From NCBI GenBank assembly GCA_023213395.1, contig CM041465.1:66347741-66411740 (forward strand): a stretch of 64,000 bases of DNA. Reading direction: 5' to 3'. Below are positions 46,076 to 58,085 of the stretch, in pieces. Source of the DNA: Cycas panzhihuaensis. Its lineage: Eukaryota > Cycadophyta. A program made the translations under genes and the position numbers. Positions within the stretch are counted from its first letter, which is position 1. Each line of letters opens with the position of its first letter. The notes beneath the pieces are model-generated. The model made no database searches. It saw only the letters and a list, made by a program, of their open reading frames with translations, and was not told the origin of the DNA.

Positions 46076-46640
46076 CCTAAGGGGACCTAACTTAATATCT
46101 CTCAATTCTTATTTTAATTAAAATTGGGAGACACGAAGTTTAAGAAGACCTAAGGGACCATGTTTGCCCAACTCTTAAGGAGGAGTCTTTTCTTAATAGT
46201 GCCATTTAATAAAGTGTGAATGGATATGGTGAATGGCATAGATATGAAATGGGGTGATAGAATCCACTAACCTATATGACTTGATGAAGGAGTTCTAAGT
46301 TTGGAGCCATATTGACAATATACATAATGCCTTTCCTAGAGATTCCTCTCATGTAATCCTTTTAACCTTTTGAGTTTTAATTAGATGTAGAAGAGGGTAA
46401 GCTAATAGAAAGGTAGTTTTCCTTATTTTGGTTTTTTTCCTTAGTTTGTATTCACTTTGTTTACCTTTCTTTTTGTTGTCTTTTACCTGTTTGTATGGTA
46501 TTTATAGTCACTTTATGTTTCTTTACATTTTGTTCTTCTTTTTAGATTTTGATATGATAACAAAGAGATAAAACTAAGAGAGGAACATAAATCAATAAAA
46601 CCAAAGAGACTACAAGATTAAACTCACAATAACCCTTTTT
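46076..46640. other. Unassigned AT-rich stretch
   Basis: No coding motif, LTR match or repeat recognised on either strand. It ends in a T16 run (about 46636-46651); a second T-run is at 46687-46704. Confidence 0.4.
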
Positions 46641-46649
46641 TTTTTTTTT

Positions 46650-48560
46650 TAATCAAAAGCAAACAAACTAGAAACAATGTATGTAAGTTTTTTTTTTTTT
46701 TTTTCAAAATAAAATATACGCATGCAACTATGAAATAGCTTTCATATATGAAATATGCACACTTCACTTCAAAGGGAATGATGCTACCAAAACCTAAAAT
46801 TCACTATATAATCTTTGTGCAAGTTTTTCAAAGAGATCAATTAACATGCAAAACTAGTCAACATACTTCGTACTTCATTCATGCAACCAATTCTTTAAAA
46901 AGGTGATGAATAATACATAAAGAAAAGAGATTCTTTAAAGATACTACTATTATTTTTTGATAATTTTTAGACCTATGAGATGATAAACAAACCATAAATC
47001 TAAATAATAACATTCATATAAAACTAGTCCCAATGGTTCTATCATAATTAGAGTAGTAAGAGCTCTAAAAGGATCCTAGAACCCTTTGTAAAATTGAAAA
47101 ATCAGAGATGTTTTACCATGCAATATTCTCAACTTTTTATTCCTAAGATAAAGAATCCAACTTGAGAATAAAAGTGAATGCAACCATAAGAATATAAGAA
47201 AAGGAATTTATTTTCTATTGTGAAGAATGCCTTAGAATGACTAGATTTTCTTTTAGTTGACTAGCTCTTTTACTAACTTTCCTTCAAAGCAAATCAAAAA
47301 AGGAAGAACAACAACAAAAAGAGGCCAAACTAGATCTCAATAATGCCAAAAGAGAGTGGTAAACCAACTAAAATATAGATTGTTATGAAAGAGTGGAAAG
47401 GGATAGCTAGATATGTAGTGGAGAGTTGACTATGCTCCATCCTAGTCTACCCTTAAGGAACCCCACAAAGCACTACCCTTTTAGTGTATATTTCAATATC
47501 AAAAAATAATATGAAATTACTATAGTAATTAGCCAAAGAAAAGAAAATTTTCTAAGCTAATCACCATTAAAACACCATGAAATAAGCCAAAAATATAATA
47601 AGAAAGATCTTATCAAATTAAAAGAAGTTTGAAGCATAAAACTTGATAAAGATCTAAGAAAAATTAGAACTCAAACCATTAACAATTGAATAATAGTAAC
47701 ATAATAACAAAACTCCTTCAAGATTTCACCTGAAAGTCTTAAAAAATATCAAGTTTCAATCTCATAATAGTAGTCTTCAAGATATCTCCAAAAAACTCCA
47801 AAAATTCACACCAAAAACTCAATAAAATCACCATCAACTCATCAACTTATAATCAATAAAGACTGGAGAGCAATTCTAGGCATTGAGATAATTAAATTCC
47901 ACTAAATATAAGCAGTAACATGTAAAATTTTAGTGTAATGCCTAAGATTTTCTTATGTGATAGTGAAAAATATAATCAGTCATATTTTTCACCTACAAAA
48001 AATGTGACTTTATTCTAAAAACATGATAGATCACATTTTTGGTAGCACCAAAAGTACGATAATAATAGAGTAAAAATTTGATAAAAAAAATTAATATCAA
48101 ATGGGGATCTAAGCATGAAAATGGCTTCATTAATGAGTAGATAAACCTAGAATTAGGTGAAACACATTAAATACAAGCCCAAAAAGTTAACCAATAATAA
48201 AATATAGGTGAAATGTTGAAAATAAGGCAAAAATGACAAGTTTTGAAGGAAACGTGAGGTTAAATTAATCAGAAAAGAAAATTTTGGCGAAATAATTCAT
48301 GTCATCAGTGGATACTAATAAAAATAGAAGTCACATCATCATTGATTACACTTCCTTAATTAAATTCATACTTTTAATAAAACATGGCCTAATCTATGAT
48401 CAAACAAAATCTATCAACCATTTTCTATGAAATCACACACAACATATCAAAACTAACCAATACAAATCAAATATATGTCAAAAGGCAAGGTTTTGGTGAA
48501 ACATTTGTCCCCTTGACACCTAAGGCTCCTCTTCTAAAAAGAGAAATAGGATGGTAAGTG
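46650..48560 (-). repeat. Element B probable LTR, inverted copy of the A 3'-region end
   Basis: Plus strand GGTTTTGGTGAAACATTTGTC near 48490 is the complement of the sequence at 20580-20600, and 47900-48080 (complement of a GATTATATTTT...ACCAAAAAT zone) aligns with 20990-21120 and 45840-45970. It lies inverted relative to 45385-46075, only 2-3 kb away. Sequence from 46650 to 47880 matches nothing else in the window that I can see; it may be LTR or further spacer. Confidence 0.55.
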
Positions 48561-48699
48561 GTGGTAATGATACAAGGTCATTGTTCTACTTAGGGTGATA
48601 GGGACTAAATGAAATGCATGGATGATGAGGTAATACTACTCTATGATCTAACATAAAACAAGATTTGTATAATGACAAGACCAAAGGAAACTTCTACTA

Positions 48700-49065
48700 T
48701 AAATTCTACCTAAAAAGGCTGGGAGTCTCCTACCAAAACATCACTATTTACACCTCTTGCCCAAAAGGACTAGGTACCTAATTGCTACAAAGCTACCCAA
48801 GAGGATTGGGCATCTATCATCATCAAAAAGCTACCCAAAAGGACTAGGTATTAATCCAAACTAAAGGAATGTTTAAGAGTAATGGATACTCATCACTAAA
48901 ATGTGAATACCTTCATCACTTTACCTAAAAGGACTAGGTATCTAATGTGACCAAACACCTACCTAGTGCTCACGAACTAGATGGGACTTCACTACCATAC
49001 AACATGCCTATAAACTAGATGGGACTTCATCACTAAACACCCACAAACTAGATGGGCCTCTACTA
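48700..49065 (-). repeat. Degenerate repeat: ACTAGGTATC / ACTAGATGGG family
   Basis: Plus-strand units CCCAAAAGGACTAGGTAYC (48757, 48835 and 48928 or close variants) and CACAAACTAGATGGGMCTYCA (four variants between 48975 and 49055) recur at 30-80-bp spacing. Element A has weak counterparts near 20200-20340. Confidence 0.7.
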
Positions 49066-49104
49066 TATAACTAGTCATAGTTTATCTCTTCTTAACCATG
49101 TATC

Positions 49105-49470
49105 AGAGGGAAGCCTTTTCACCAAAGCAAAAATGATAGATTGTTATAGTTTACTAGCTCATTAATAGGTGACTTTTTAAAGCAAACCCATCATAGATTA
49201 ACCTCATTAATGGGGTGAGGGATTCCAGAGGTTGATTATCTTAGTTTAGCCTTGTTTAAATTCAAATTTGAAAGATTCCCTGTCATAGTTTAGGCTCATT
49301 AATAGGTATGAGGGCCTCAAAGCATTGATCCTATTATAGTTTTAGCTCATTAACAAGTAGGTGAAGGTTTAGAGCTAATTCCTATCATAGTTTAGGCTCA
49401 TCAATAGGCAAAAGTAAGCTTAAATCATTAATCCTGCCATCATTTTAGCTCATTAACAAGTGAAAGGAGG
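49105..49470 (-). repeat. Degenerate repeat: TCATAGTTTAGGCTCATTAATAGG units
   Basis: About six units with TAGTTT(A)(G)GCTCATTAA(T/C)A(G/A)G, spaced around 55-65 bp (for example near 49157, 49285, 49338 and 49390). It is the inverted counterpart of 19915-20225 in element A. Confidence 0.75.
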
Positions 49471-49479
49471 TTTGGAGTT

Positions 49480-50330
49480 ATTGTCCAAAGAAATATATAA
49501 TAAACTTTTATCATTTATACTTTTTTATTCTTTTATAGTTATACACCTTTTTTTTGTAATACTATATACATGGTAGTTTATACTTGTTCTAGAGTAGAGA
49601 TGGTTTAGGAAAAATAATATCATGAGAAAGAGTGAAAAGTAGAAGATAAATGAAAGATTAAAAGGGAGTAAGTGAAAGGTTTACTTACTCTATTTTTATA
49701 AACTTAAAACCATATGAAACAAATAGTAGTAGGTTTATAAAAGCAGAAGATGGAGTGGTATGAATCTTTCAAAAGGAAAAACTCACATAACTTACATCAT
49801 ACTCCTCACAGATTATACAAACACATGATAATCTTACATTTACATAATATATTATAAAGAAAGTGAGTTGTTTACTAAATGAAACTAATCTCACTTAATA
49901 AACAACCAACTATCCAAGTATACTAAATTCCTTGTTAGGTCCTTCTAGGGGCAAGAAGCTTTTAGGAACTTGCCCTCTTCCAAGATCCTCCACGGCCCAA
50001 GATTTCCACATGGGTTCTAACCCTTTTATATATCTCATTTTAGTCTTGTACCTATCACCACAATCTTCCAACTACCCTAACCTATAGTCTTTCCAAACCA
50101 ATAGCTTATACTCATCACAGAGTGGTAGTTTATACTCATTCTAAAGTAATAGTTTATACTCATTCTGGAGTGATAGTGAGCCTAGCTAAGAAGAGGAAAG
50201 TCAATCAAAATAATCATCAAGGATTGAGGAAATGAGAGAATCAACTTTGAGGTTCAGGGTATGAGGTATATATTGAATGGTTACTAAAGCAAATAGGGAT
50301 AACAATGATGAAGCCTGATGATACAAAAGA
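49480..50330 (-). other. Element B 3' region
   Basis: Reverse complement aligns with element A 8036-8479 joined to 16774-17100, which is what proves the Copia-1 insertion site. It contains three AGTATAAACTA(C/T)..CTC motifs (50110-50170) and one at 49565-49590. Non-coding. Confidence 0.7.
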
Positions 50331-50349
50331 AGGAGTCGTAGAGAGTGGA

Positions 50350-50640
50350 CCTAGCACATTCCAACCAATTGATAAACTACAATATGAGAGTCAGCATATA
50401 TTATAATAGGTCTAAGGTAAAAGCAAGAAACATCTGACAAGGCTCCTATAATTGTAAGATATTCAACTTCATTATTAGATACACTAAGTATAAAAGAACC
50501 TATGGAAAGGAGGGGACTTCCTAATTGGTCATAAACCACCCAAGTAGAAGAAGACAGTCTTGATTTCCTCTACTACCCCCATTGATGAAGATACTCAATG
50601 CCATGGGAACTAGAGGATCAAAACTTAGAGACTACGTGAT
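50350..50640 (-). pseudogene. Element B archaeal-type RNase H remnant, subtype 1
   Basis: Minus strand reads ALSIFINGGSRGN (about 50600-50562), then after a frame change VYDQLGSPLLSIGSFI, SVSNNEVEYLTIIGALSDVS, and PIIIYADSHIVVYQLVGMC (50351-50539). Motif residues: N in place of the first catalytic Asp (FIN), Glu present (NEVEY), Asp present (YADS). It matches the aRH of element A (FINGGS, INNKVEY, YSNSKVV) block for block. Confidence 0.78.
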
Positions 50641-50749
50641 TGATAAGGAAAGGTACGAGAATCATTCAGTAAGGAGATGGTAATAAATGTAGATCTCTAA
50701 CTATAATAAAAAAATATGGAGGATCATAAGTAGGATGATTATGATTAAA

Positions 50750-51560
50750 ACTAATAAGGTGTTAAGTAGGTGGAATCACACCTTCGAGAGGGGCAACTAT
50801 ACTTAGATGAGGTCAAGACAAACCATTAAAATTATGGTAGCTAAGGACCTATGATGACAATAAAAATAAATACCTATAAATGGCATCCATACATTAGAAT
50901 GTAGGTTCAAGACCTGCAAATGGTGCACAAACTACTTTGAGGTGACTCTACTTTAGTTTGGAGTCATAGGCAAGTAAGGGACATCCTTAGTTTTGAGTAA
51001 CCCCACAAGAGGCCCTCCTATCCTTGGATGGTTGAAGGAAGGAGGAGAGAAAGAGCAAGGGAAAATCTCCTCATATGGGAAAAAGATATAAAGAGGGTGG
51101 ATCTAGGCAATAAATAAGGATGGTATGAACTCGTAAAAGGATCAGGAAGGAGACCAAACCTACGGGTGTAGAACTGACTTGAAGGTCACGCTAAGGTGAC
51201 CTAGTCATAATGAATAGGACAACAACCAAAGGGAAAGAGGGGCCTTGAAAAGGACATTCCCTTAAGATGCTACACCTAAGGTGGTCTTAGGAATATGAGT
51301 TAATAGTAGAGATGTTTAATACTTTTTCATATGGGTTGTCATATAAGGTATGTAATGATGAGGTTATGTATGCGACAATGTGTTCTTGTAAGAAAGTTAT
51401 TTTAAATAAAGGAAAATAATAGCATAAACAAAACCACTCACTCACTCACGCATGTATATCATCACTCTAATTAACTTTCAAATGTGAAGAAGGAAGAGAA
51501 TTAACAAGGTAACTATGTGTGATGCATGATGTATGTAAAGAATGCAAGTTTAACAACCCG
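50750..51560 (-). repeat. Repeat R1, direct copy of R2 (63241-64000)
   Basis: About 800 bp. Shared landmarks on the plus strand: ATGAGRTCAAG.CAAACAATTAA-like (about 50800 and 63270), AGACCYGYAAATGG (50910, 63375), TTTGGAGT.ATAGG.AAG.GA (50958, 63420), GGCCCTCCYATCCTT (51010, 63478) and GATCTTAGGAATG-type (51282, 63740). Offset is about 12.47 kb. In element A the aRH is preceded by weakly similar sequence (7330-7560), so R belongs to the linker before aRH. Confidence 0.75.
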
Positions 51561-54365
51561 TACAACAAGTAGGCATGTAATAAATATGACCCTTATCCTA
51601 TGCACTTTATCAAATAAGAAAGCAAGCTAACTAAGTGCAAATGATATATGAAAATTCCCTTTATTTTCTTTCCCTTTAAGTGATATATGGGGGTGAAGGA
51701 TGGAAAGTGAAAGAAGAGGACTAACAGGAAGCGGGAGGCATACTTGGAGGCTAGGCACCAAGGAGCAAGATTTTATCGTATTCACTTTCCTCATGCTACT
51801 CCCAACTATAGATGACATGATGAAGTGGTGCCAATAAAGGTGGGCAGGGGCTTCCTTACCTTCCCCAAATCAAAAGGAAAAAAATGGAAAGGAAAAGGAA
51901 AGAGTCGTAATAAAAAGGATTCAAAAGAACTGGCGATCAGAAAGGTAGGAACATACGTGGATCGAAATGCCCTTTTCTTCTCTACACATAGTAAGGAGGG
52001 AACTTACAACAAAGCAACATTTTCCCTTTTCCATAGGGTAGCAAGAACATAAGGGATATATGCATAATATATAGAATCATATAATGTGATCTATCTAAGT
52101 CAAAAGAAACATTTACAACATAAGATTAACTCTCAACTCCTTTTTATGCTAATTTTTAAATAATATGAAAAAGGGGCTAGGAGGAGAAATAGGACAATTA
52201 GCCTCAGAATAGATAACCCTATGAATCTGCAGTACTCCACGCTATCCAAGTGCTAAGGTGATGAAGAGAACGACCTTGGAAAGTAAGCAACAAGTTATAG
52301 GCAAAGTTGTATTTATCGTCAATGTTACAAAAGTTGCAAAGAGCAACTTTTGCAACCTCAACCAAGCCTAACACCAAGAAGCTAGTGGGGTATAATATGG
52401 GGCTAAAATCCTACTTGTGCAGGGTCTACAAAGCTGAGAGAAAGCATAACAATGGGCTGCATACACTACTCCCAGTGATGACCTCCTATCCAATAGCTCT
52501 CTAGAAATCTAAGGGAAGCACAGAGAAGGAAGAGGTAGGGAGAGAAAGGGTTGACCTTGAGGAGGAGGCTCATTAGGTACGGAAGCCTACCTTTACTCCT
52601 TTTACTTTCAATAAAAGCCTCTTCGTTGTTGCCTCCTTAGAGAAACTAGGGAAGAGCTGAAAGGAAATAAGAAGCGAGGAAAGGAGGGTTTGCCTCTAGT
52701 TATAGAAGGAAAATCAAAGAGAAAAGTATTGATAAGGTATGCCAAATAGCTTTTACAATGTTTTAAAGAAAGAAGAAGCAAAATATAGCTTATAAGTACC
52801 TGCTGGGGGTAAATCATGGGTAGATCTACTTGAAGAATGAGAGAAAGGGACCAACCTAATGGGGTTTATAGGTGGAATCCCAAAGGAGCAGTAAACTAGG
52901 AGAACTTTAGAGTGAGGTGAAAGATCTACACTTGCTGAAGTACTTGGGGCATATGCTTCCCTTTGTTGGCCATAGGGTAGGCCTTCTACTACAGATCTAG
53001 AGCTATAGAGAGCTGATGGCTTGTTGAGAATTTAATATGGCAGACTTTCCTTATTGTAGGGTATTTCTAAAGAGAGTGTTATGAGAAACTTGAGTGAGAG
53101 AGCCAAAAAGAAGTGAAATGAGGTTCTTTTTAGGTTTCTAAACCCAACCCTAGCTTAATTGAGTGATTAGGATTTGGTTGGGGCTGGGAATAGGTCTCTG
53201 CTACATGGAAATTTCATAATAAATGCAAAATTAGCCATGATAGATTTAAAAATATATATATATGCAGTTGGCCCATGGTAAACTTCGTAGTACCACAAAC
53301 TTTATAGTGGTACCATGATCTTTATTGCAGTGTAGTAGAAAGATAAGTAAAAGGAAGCTTGGAAGCTCATAAAAGTGGGGTACTTCAAGCCTAAGTGGTA
53401 TGACACTATATCAAGGTGATAGGAGATAGTCATGGGACCTAAGAAACCTATAATAGGTGAAATATTAAAGGTTAGCAACTCCCAAAAAGTTAATAAGTAA
53501 GTAAAAAGATGCCAACGATGCCAAGGCAAGGTGCTAGGGGTTGAGGTATGCCAATGGGCAATGTGATTAGGCTATGGGAGCCAATTGGTACTTGGGGACA
53601 ATGTGGAGATATAGAGGAGGGTTGTAGAGAGCCATGGGATGTATATCCCTAGATTGTCATAGGCTGGAGAGTGCAGAGATGTGATGCAGTCAGGCAATAG
53701 ATGCATAGTGGCTATGCAATGAGTTAGTCATCATGTGATGTAGATGCATTGCTTCAATCAACCTTTCCTAGAACTAAAAATGGTAAGGAATAGAATCATA
53801 CCTATACTTACCTAAGTCGACTCACCTGTGTCCATTCCCTATAGCCAAGAAACACTACCCCCTTAGTAGCAAAGTCTAACAACTCAAAAGCATAATGTGA
53901 TGGTGAATGTTGATAACAATATGTTAGCAATACATATATACAACAAATATAACGATGGCATGGACCAAGGGTGATGATGAGTGTCATGGCAAGATACGTG
54001 GATAGGGAGGAAACATAGGGATTGCCTATGCATCATCCTAAAGTCGATGGGTGGAGAAAAAGGATTGGGGGACTGTACGTATCATATGAATATAATGCAA
54101 ATAGTGGTAACAACCACAAGCATGATCAAATAGATGCTATGAAATAGAATGTCATGTATATAGGGGAGCTAGAGTAATAAAGACTCCATATTAGGGGCGA
54201 CATGAAAGATAGGGTGAGAAGAACAAACCTAGAGGTCACTATAGTTTAATCTCATTAGTAGCCAACTTTCAAGGGTGCAAACAGATCATAAGATAGGAGA
54301 GTGGGATGGCCCGAAACCTGGGTGGCTAGACAGGTCCCTCAAGGGGGGCCATCAAGGAGGGGGAG
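51561..54365. other. Unassigned part of element B
   Basis: Purine-rich, no RT, RNase H, PMD or LTR motif recognised apart from the end of the RNase H at 54370. A lysine-rich open frame at 51825-52052 (plus) and others are low-complexity. GTGGTACCATGATCTTTAT near 53308 faintly resembles GGTGCCATGAAG and GGTACCACAG motifs at 59100-59175 in module 2, so this may hold a third, badly decayed module. Confidence 0.35.
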
Positions 54366-54369
54366 GTGA

Positions 54370-54815
54370 TGCTCGAGGATGAGGCAAATGAGGCTGTCTG
54401 CCTCAGAATTACGGTCTTGAGGGATATGGCAGATATTAATAGAAGAGAAATGTGACAAAAGAGACCTAGAGGTTAAGGCGAGGACTCTCAAGCATGGGTA
54501 ACACACCTAGTAGAGACCTGGGGGAGATGGGACACCATGACCTGGGAGTCGCAGAGGAGAATGATGGGTTTGCAGTAGAAATAAAGCACATAAGTAAGGG
54601 CTTTAATAATGGTTGCATATCCAGATTTATTATTGGTGGCTTTAGGAACGAAGACTTTGGAACATATGTAGTCATATCTAAAGGGGTCACGGAGGATCCA
54701 CATGGCAACAAAAGGGCCTGGGTTGTCACGACTTCCACTATCGATGAAGATGAGTATTGTCATGGTGAGGGAAGTAAAGGTCTTGGTGAGACAAACTAAA
54801 AAGAAGGGCAGCATC
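54370..54815 (-). pseudogene. Element B archaeal-type RNase H remnant, subtype 2 (module 1)
   Basis: Minus-strand ORF 54814-54488 reads LIFIDSGSRDNPGP, then KATNNKSGYATIIKALTY, IILLCDSQVMVSHLPQV, and in another frame HFSSINICHIPQDRNSEADS (about 54435-54375). Catalytic Asp residues are kept in FIDSGS and LCDSQ; the Glu of NNEAEY reads Gly (NNKSGY). It differs consistently from subtype 1 at 50350-50640. The full domain is about 145 codons. Confidence 0.82.
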
Positions 54816-57800
54816 GAGGTTGATGAGTATAGAAGGGTAGAGCTGGGGCCACAAAAGACTTGAAAGACTATAATTAGGACTATAAAGGATAGGAGAGACT
54901 TAGGAGGAGGCTACCCAAGGACGAGGAAACCAGCTCAGCCAAAGGGAAAGGAATGGCGGTGAAAAGGGCCCCTTTAAGGTCCCAAAGGTCACTAGGAGGA
55001 GTGAAGCAAGGTCCCAGGTTTAGGAGGCACTTCCTTTGGGATCCCTAAAGGTACAGACGGGTAGTAAAAATGGATTCAAGATGGTAAAATAACCCAAATG
55101 AGTATAAACATAGGCATGTTTTGGAACAGTATAAAAATTGAGGTGGAAGGGGCCTTCAGAAGACTAAAGGGGTCATCATAAATATACCTAAAGGGCGGAA
55201 TAGAATAAAAAAGGAGGCCACAGAGGGGAAATGGGGGACAAACCCAGAAGACAAAGGTGATATGGGAAAAGAGATGATCCTGAGAGATGTCACAGTAGGA
55301 GAAATAGAGGAAGTTCCCATCAGGGCCCCTGCCTATATAAGGAAAACTTGGCAAAAGCGAGATTTATTTTCATAGGCTCATGATCAATTTGGATCCTTTT
55401 CCCTTACATAGCAGAGTGCTGCCCAACTTCAGAGGCACACAGAGAGAGATTGGACCATTATATCAAGCTGAGGAGATAGCCGATATAACCAGGACGACAA
55501 GATGGCCGTCATGAGACTAAACTAGTGAGTGGATCGTCCTATACCCACCTCATTTTGTCATTTAAATTTAATGAGTTTTTATGCTTTTTTAGAGTAATGT
55601 TGGGCCCCTTAAGAACAAATTAGGACCCTCTAGAGCCTGATTTAGGCCCAGAGAGGGAGAGGACTAAGGCATTAGGTAGCCCTGGTCCTAGTGGGCCTGA
55701 GTATGGCTTACTTAGCCTAAAAAATTAGGGATTTTTAGGTATAACCCCCCCTTTGATGGGGGGTGTGGTTGACCTTACAGTGAAATTCCCAATGACATGG
55801 AGTTTCCATAGAGCCATTGAGGAGGTGTTGTAATCTTAGTTAGGCCCTAGTCAAACTCTACGATACAACAGAGTTTGATGAAGGGCAGAGAATCACAAGC
55901 AGAAAAAGAAGGAGAGGGGGTCAAAGAGGTGCTAAATTTAGCTTGGAGTGGGGGGAAGAGGCAACTTGATGGTAGGTAGGTAGATGCAGAGGTATTCTAA
56001 CTAGTTGTTAGGCATTTTGTAGGCAGTTATCATGGTAGACAACCATGAAAACATAGGGGTCACAATGATGAGTTTTATTGAGATGTTAACTTGGGGATAT
56101 AGGAATACCATAGGGAGATGCAAATTACTAAAGATTATCAGGATACTATAGTATACTTCATATCAACATCTCCTAGTAGACATCATCACCTACTGGGATT
56201 GTAGGCAGTATGTGTTTCACCTCCCCCGGGTGGGGGACATCACCATCACACTAGGGGACATTCAGAGGATCCTGGGAATACCGTCGGGAGGAGCACCAAC
56301 ATCGCTAGGGACATTACCTAGTAACGATGCTACACATGTGAAGGCAACCATGTTTTTCATGGGCCAGGATAAGTCAGAGAGGTACGAGATACCTGTTCAG
56401 ACTATGGTTATGATAGTCACGTATTCCTCAGGTGATGAAGTTGATTACATTGGGCATTCTATTTTGGATCTCCCATAAACATAACTATAGAGATATCCCT
56501 GGTGGTTGGATGGAGACAGTCAGGAGATGCAAGGCTAGGGAGAGGTTAGATTGGGCTACTCTAATAGTAGCGAACATGGTCACCTAGCTAGATGCTATTA
56601 GAGTGATAGGAAGAGGGGGATTGTCCTATAGTACACTATTGCAATGCTGGTTCTTCGATCATTTTAGGGTAGTAACACCATCAGGAGAATCATACCCCAT
56701 CTCAACATGGGCTCTTATGGTACACAGGTGGTATACTCCATTTAGAGGGACCAAGGATCAGGCAGGCATTTGGTGCTCGATGGAGGTGACATCACTAGAC
56801 CTCCTCACCATGGCAAACTATACCATACATAGGTGTGAGGTGGGACAGTGATGATGAGGTAGGTAGAGCAGGAGGAGTAGGAGGTGGTCCTGGGGGTGGC
56901 AACAATGATGATGGTGGTGATAGGGGTAATGGGACAGGCCCATCGAGAGCAACAAGTGACAAGGCAGGTCCATCAAGGACCGCAGGAAGAGAGGTAGGGG
57001 CTTTAGGGACTATAGGAGAATAGGTAGGGCCTTTAAGATCTGTAGGGAGAGGTAGGCCACCTTGCACACTAGTCTAGAGACAAAGGATGGTAGGGAGATC
57101 TTGAGCAGTGGCAACAGTAGTAGAGGAGGAGGGGAGAGGTGCCCCGGTAGGCTAGGAGGTTGGCAAGGTGGTGCCCAAGGAGAAGGAGGCACTAATGGTC
57201 AAGGGAGGTCCAAAGGAGATGATAGTCATTAGAGTAGAGGAGTCGGTTATCCTAGGAGGTGAGACACTACCCTTTCCTCCAATCTTTTAACTATCAGGTA
57301 TTTGGATAGTTTCCTTTGATTTGGGTTTGAGGGTTTGATATGCATATGGGTATGTGGATTGATATATGTCACGTTTAACTTGGTAGGAGCAGTGGAGATG
57401 AGGAGGTTAATTGAGGTGATCATCTAGGAGATATTCCCCCAGGCCTACATAGAGGGGAAACCTCCCATCTAGGTAGGAGAGGAGCCATGATCGGTGGGGG
57501 CACACATATCGACATTTACCCCACTGATTAGGGCCAGGGACATATAGGTAGCAGAGTCTTAGAAGCACCAAGCGAGGGTGGGACAACTACAAGGGGAGCT
57601 GGATGGGACTTGCGCAGAGAAGAATATCCTTTATGGTCAAGTCCAAGTGTTAGAGGCTTAGGGTACTAGAGCACGTAGAGATGCAGAGAGATGCATCAGA
57701 GTTGTCATGCTAGAGGACCAACTTTGAGGAGTAGCGGAGAAGCTCTGATGGGTAGAGGGAGAGAGGGATCGTATCCAAGGAAGATATGATTAGCTGGTGG

Positions 57801-57995
57801 ACCAGGTGGCATCGAGGTCATCACAGAGTAGGACACATACACACATGATAACATCGACCCCAAGGAGGCCTCAGGACGAGGGGAGTGAGGCTGGGAGTTC
57901 ACAACGGCACCGGAGGAGCCTAGGAGGCATGTGGTCTCTTGAAGAGGGATCACAGTGATTAAGAGATGATACTAGTTAAGCATAGGAGCACCAAG
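54690..57995 (-). repeat. Tandem module 1 (3.31 kb): RNase H plus antisense PMD gene
   Basis: Aligned head to tail with 57996-61320. Anchor pairs: TC(G/A)ATGAAGAT at 54741 and 58048 (offset 3307); GGGGTCATCATAAAT at 55169 and 58483 (offset 3314); ATGGT(A/T)GACAAC at 56032 and 59351 (offset 3319); GG(C/T)ATGTGGTC at 57926 and 61238 (offset about 3312). The offset is stable over the whole length, so the two are true tandem copies, not one repeat motif. Confidence 0.88.
56032..57955 (+). pseudogene. Antisense PMD/coiled-coil gene of element B, module 1 copy
   Basis: From ATG 56032 the frame runs to the stop at 56476 with one internal stop: MVDNHENIGVTMMSFIEMLT, HLLVDIITYWDCRQYVFHLP, VGDITITLGDIQRILGIPSG. 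This is the plant mobile domain pattern (Y.F.L..GE.TITLEDV..LLGLP..G). A frameshifted second block (56603-56851) has LLQCWFFDHFRVVTPSGESY and PISTWALMVHRWY. A Gly/Asp-rich linker follows, then a charged segment around 57580-57950 (QLQGELDGTCAEKNILYGQV, VERERDRIQGRYD, SSQSRTHTH, SSQRHRRSLGGMWSLEEGSQ). It is opposite to B integrase and RNase H. PMD proteins are associated with transposons; function is unknown. Confidence 0.75.
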
Positions 57996-58085
57996 GAGAA
58001 GGGTAGGATAGGTTTTGATTGGTCCAAGGTTGCCACAACTTCCTCTATCAATGAAGATAAGTAATACCATGGTGGAAATGATAGA
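57970..58085 (-). pseudogene. RNase H fragment at the module junction (module 2 copy, N-terminus only)
   Basis: Minus strand reads MVLLIFIDRGSCGNLGPIKT, matching the start of the RNase H at 54814-54700 (LIFIDSGSRDNPGP). It then runs straight into the C-terminal end of the module 1 PMD gene. The rest of the domain is missing, so the module boundary cuts inside the RNase H. Confidence 0.72.

Noticed and set aside
48700-49470. CRISPR-like or regulatory array
   Set aside because: Units are diverged with variable spacing inside a plant retrotransposon 3' region; no resemblance to CRISPR repeats or a prokaryotic context.
51825-52052. Lysine-rich plus-strand frame as a possible host or gag gene
   Set aside because: Short, low-complexity, no motif, no second copy.
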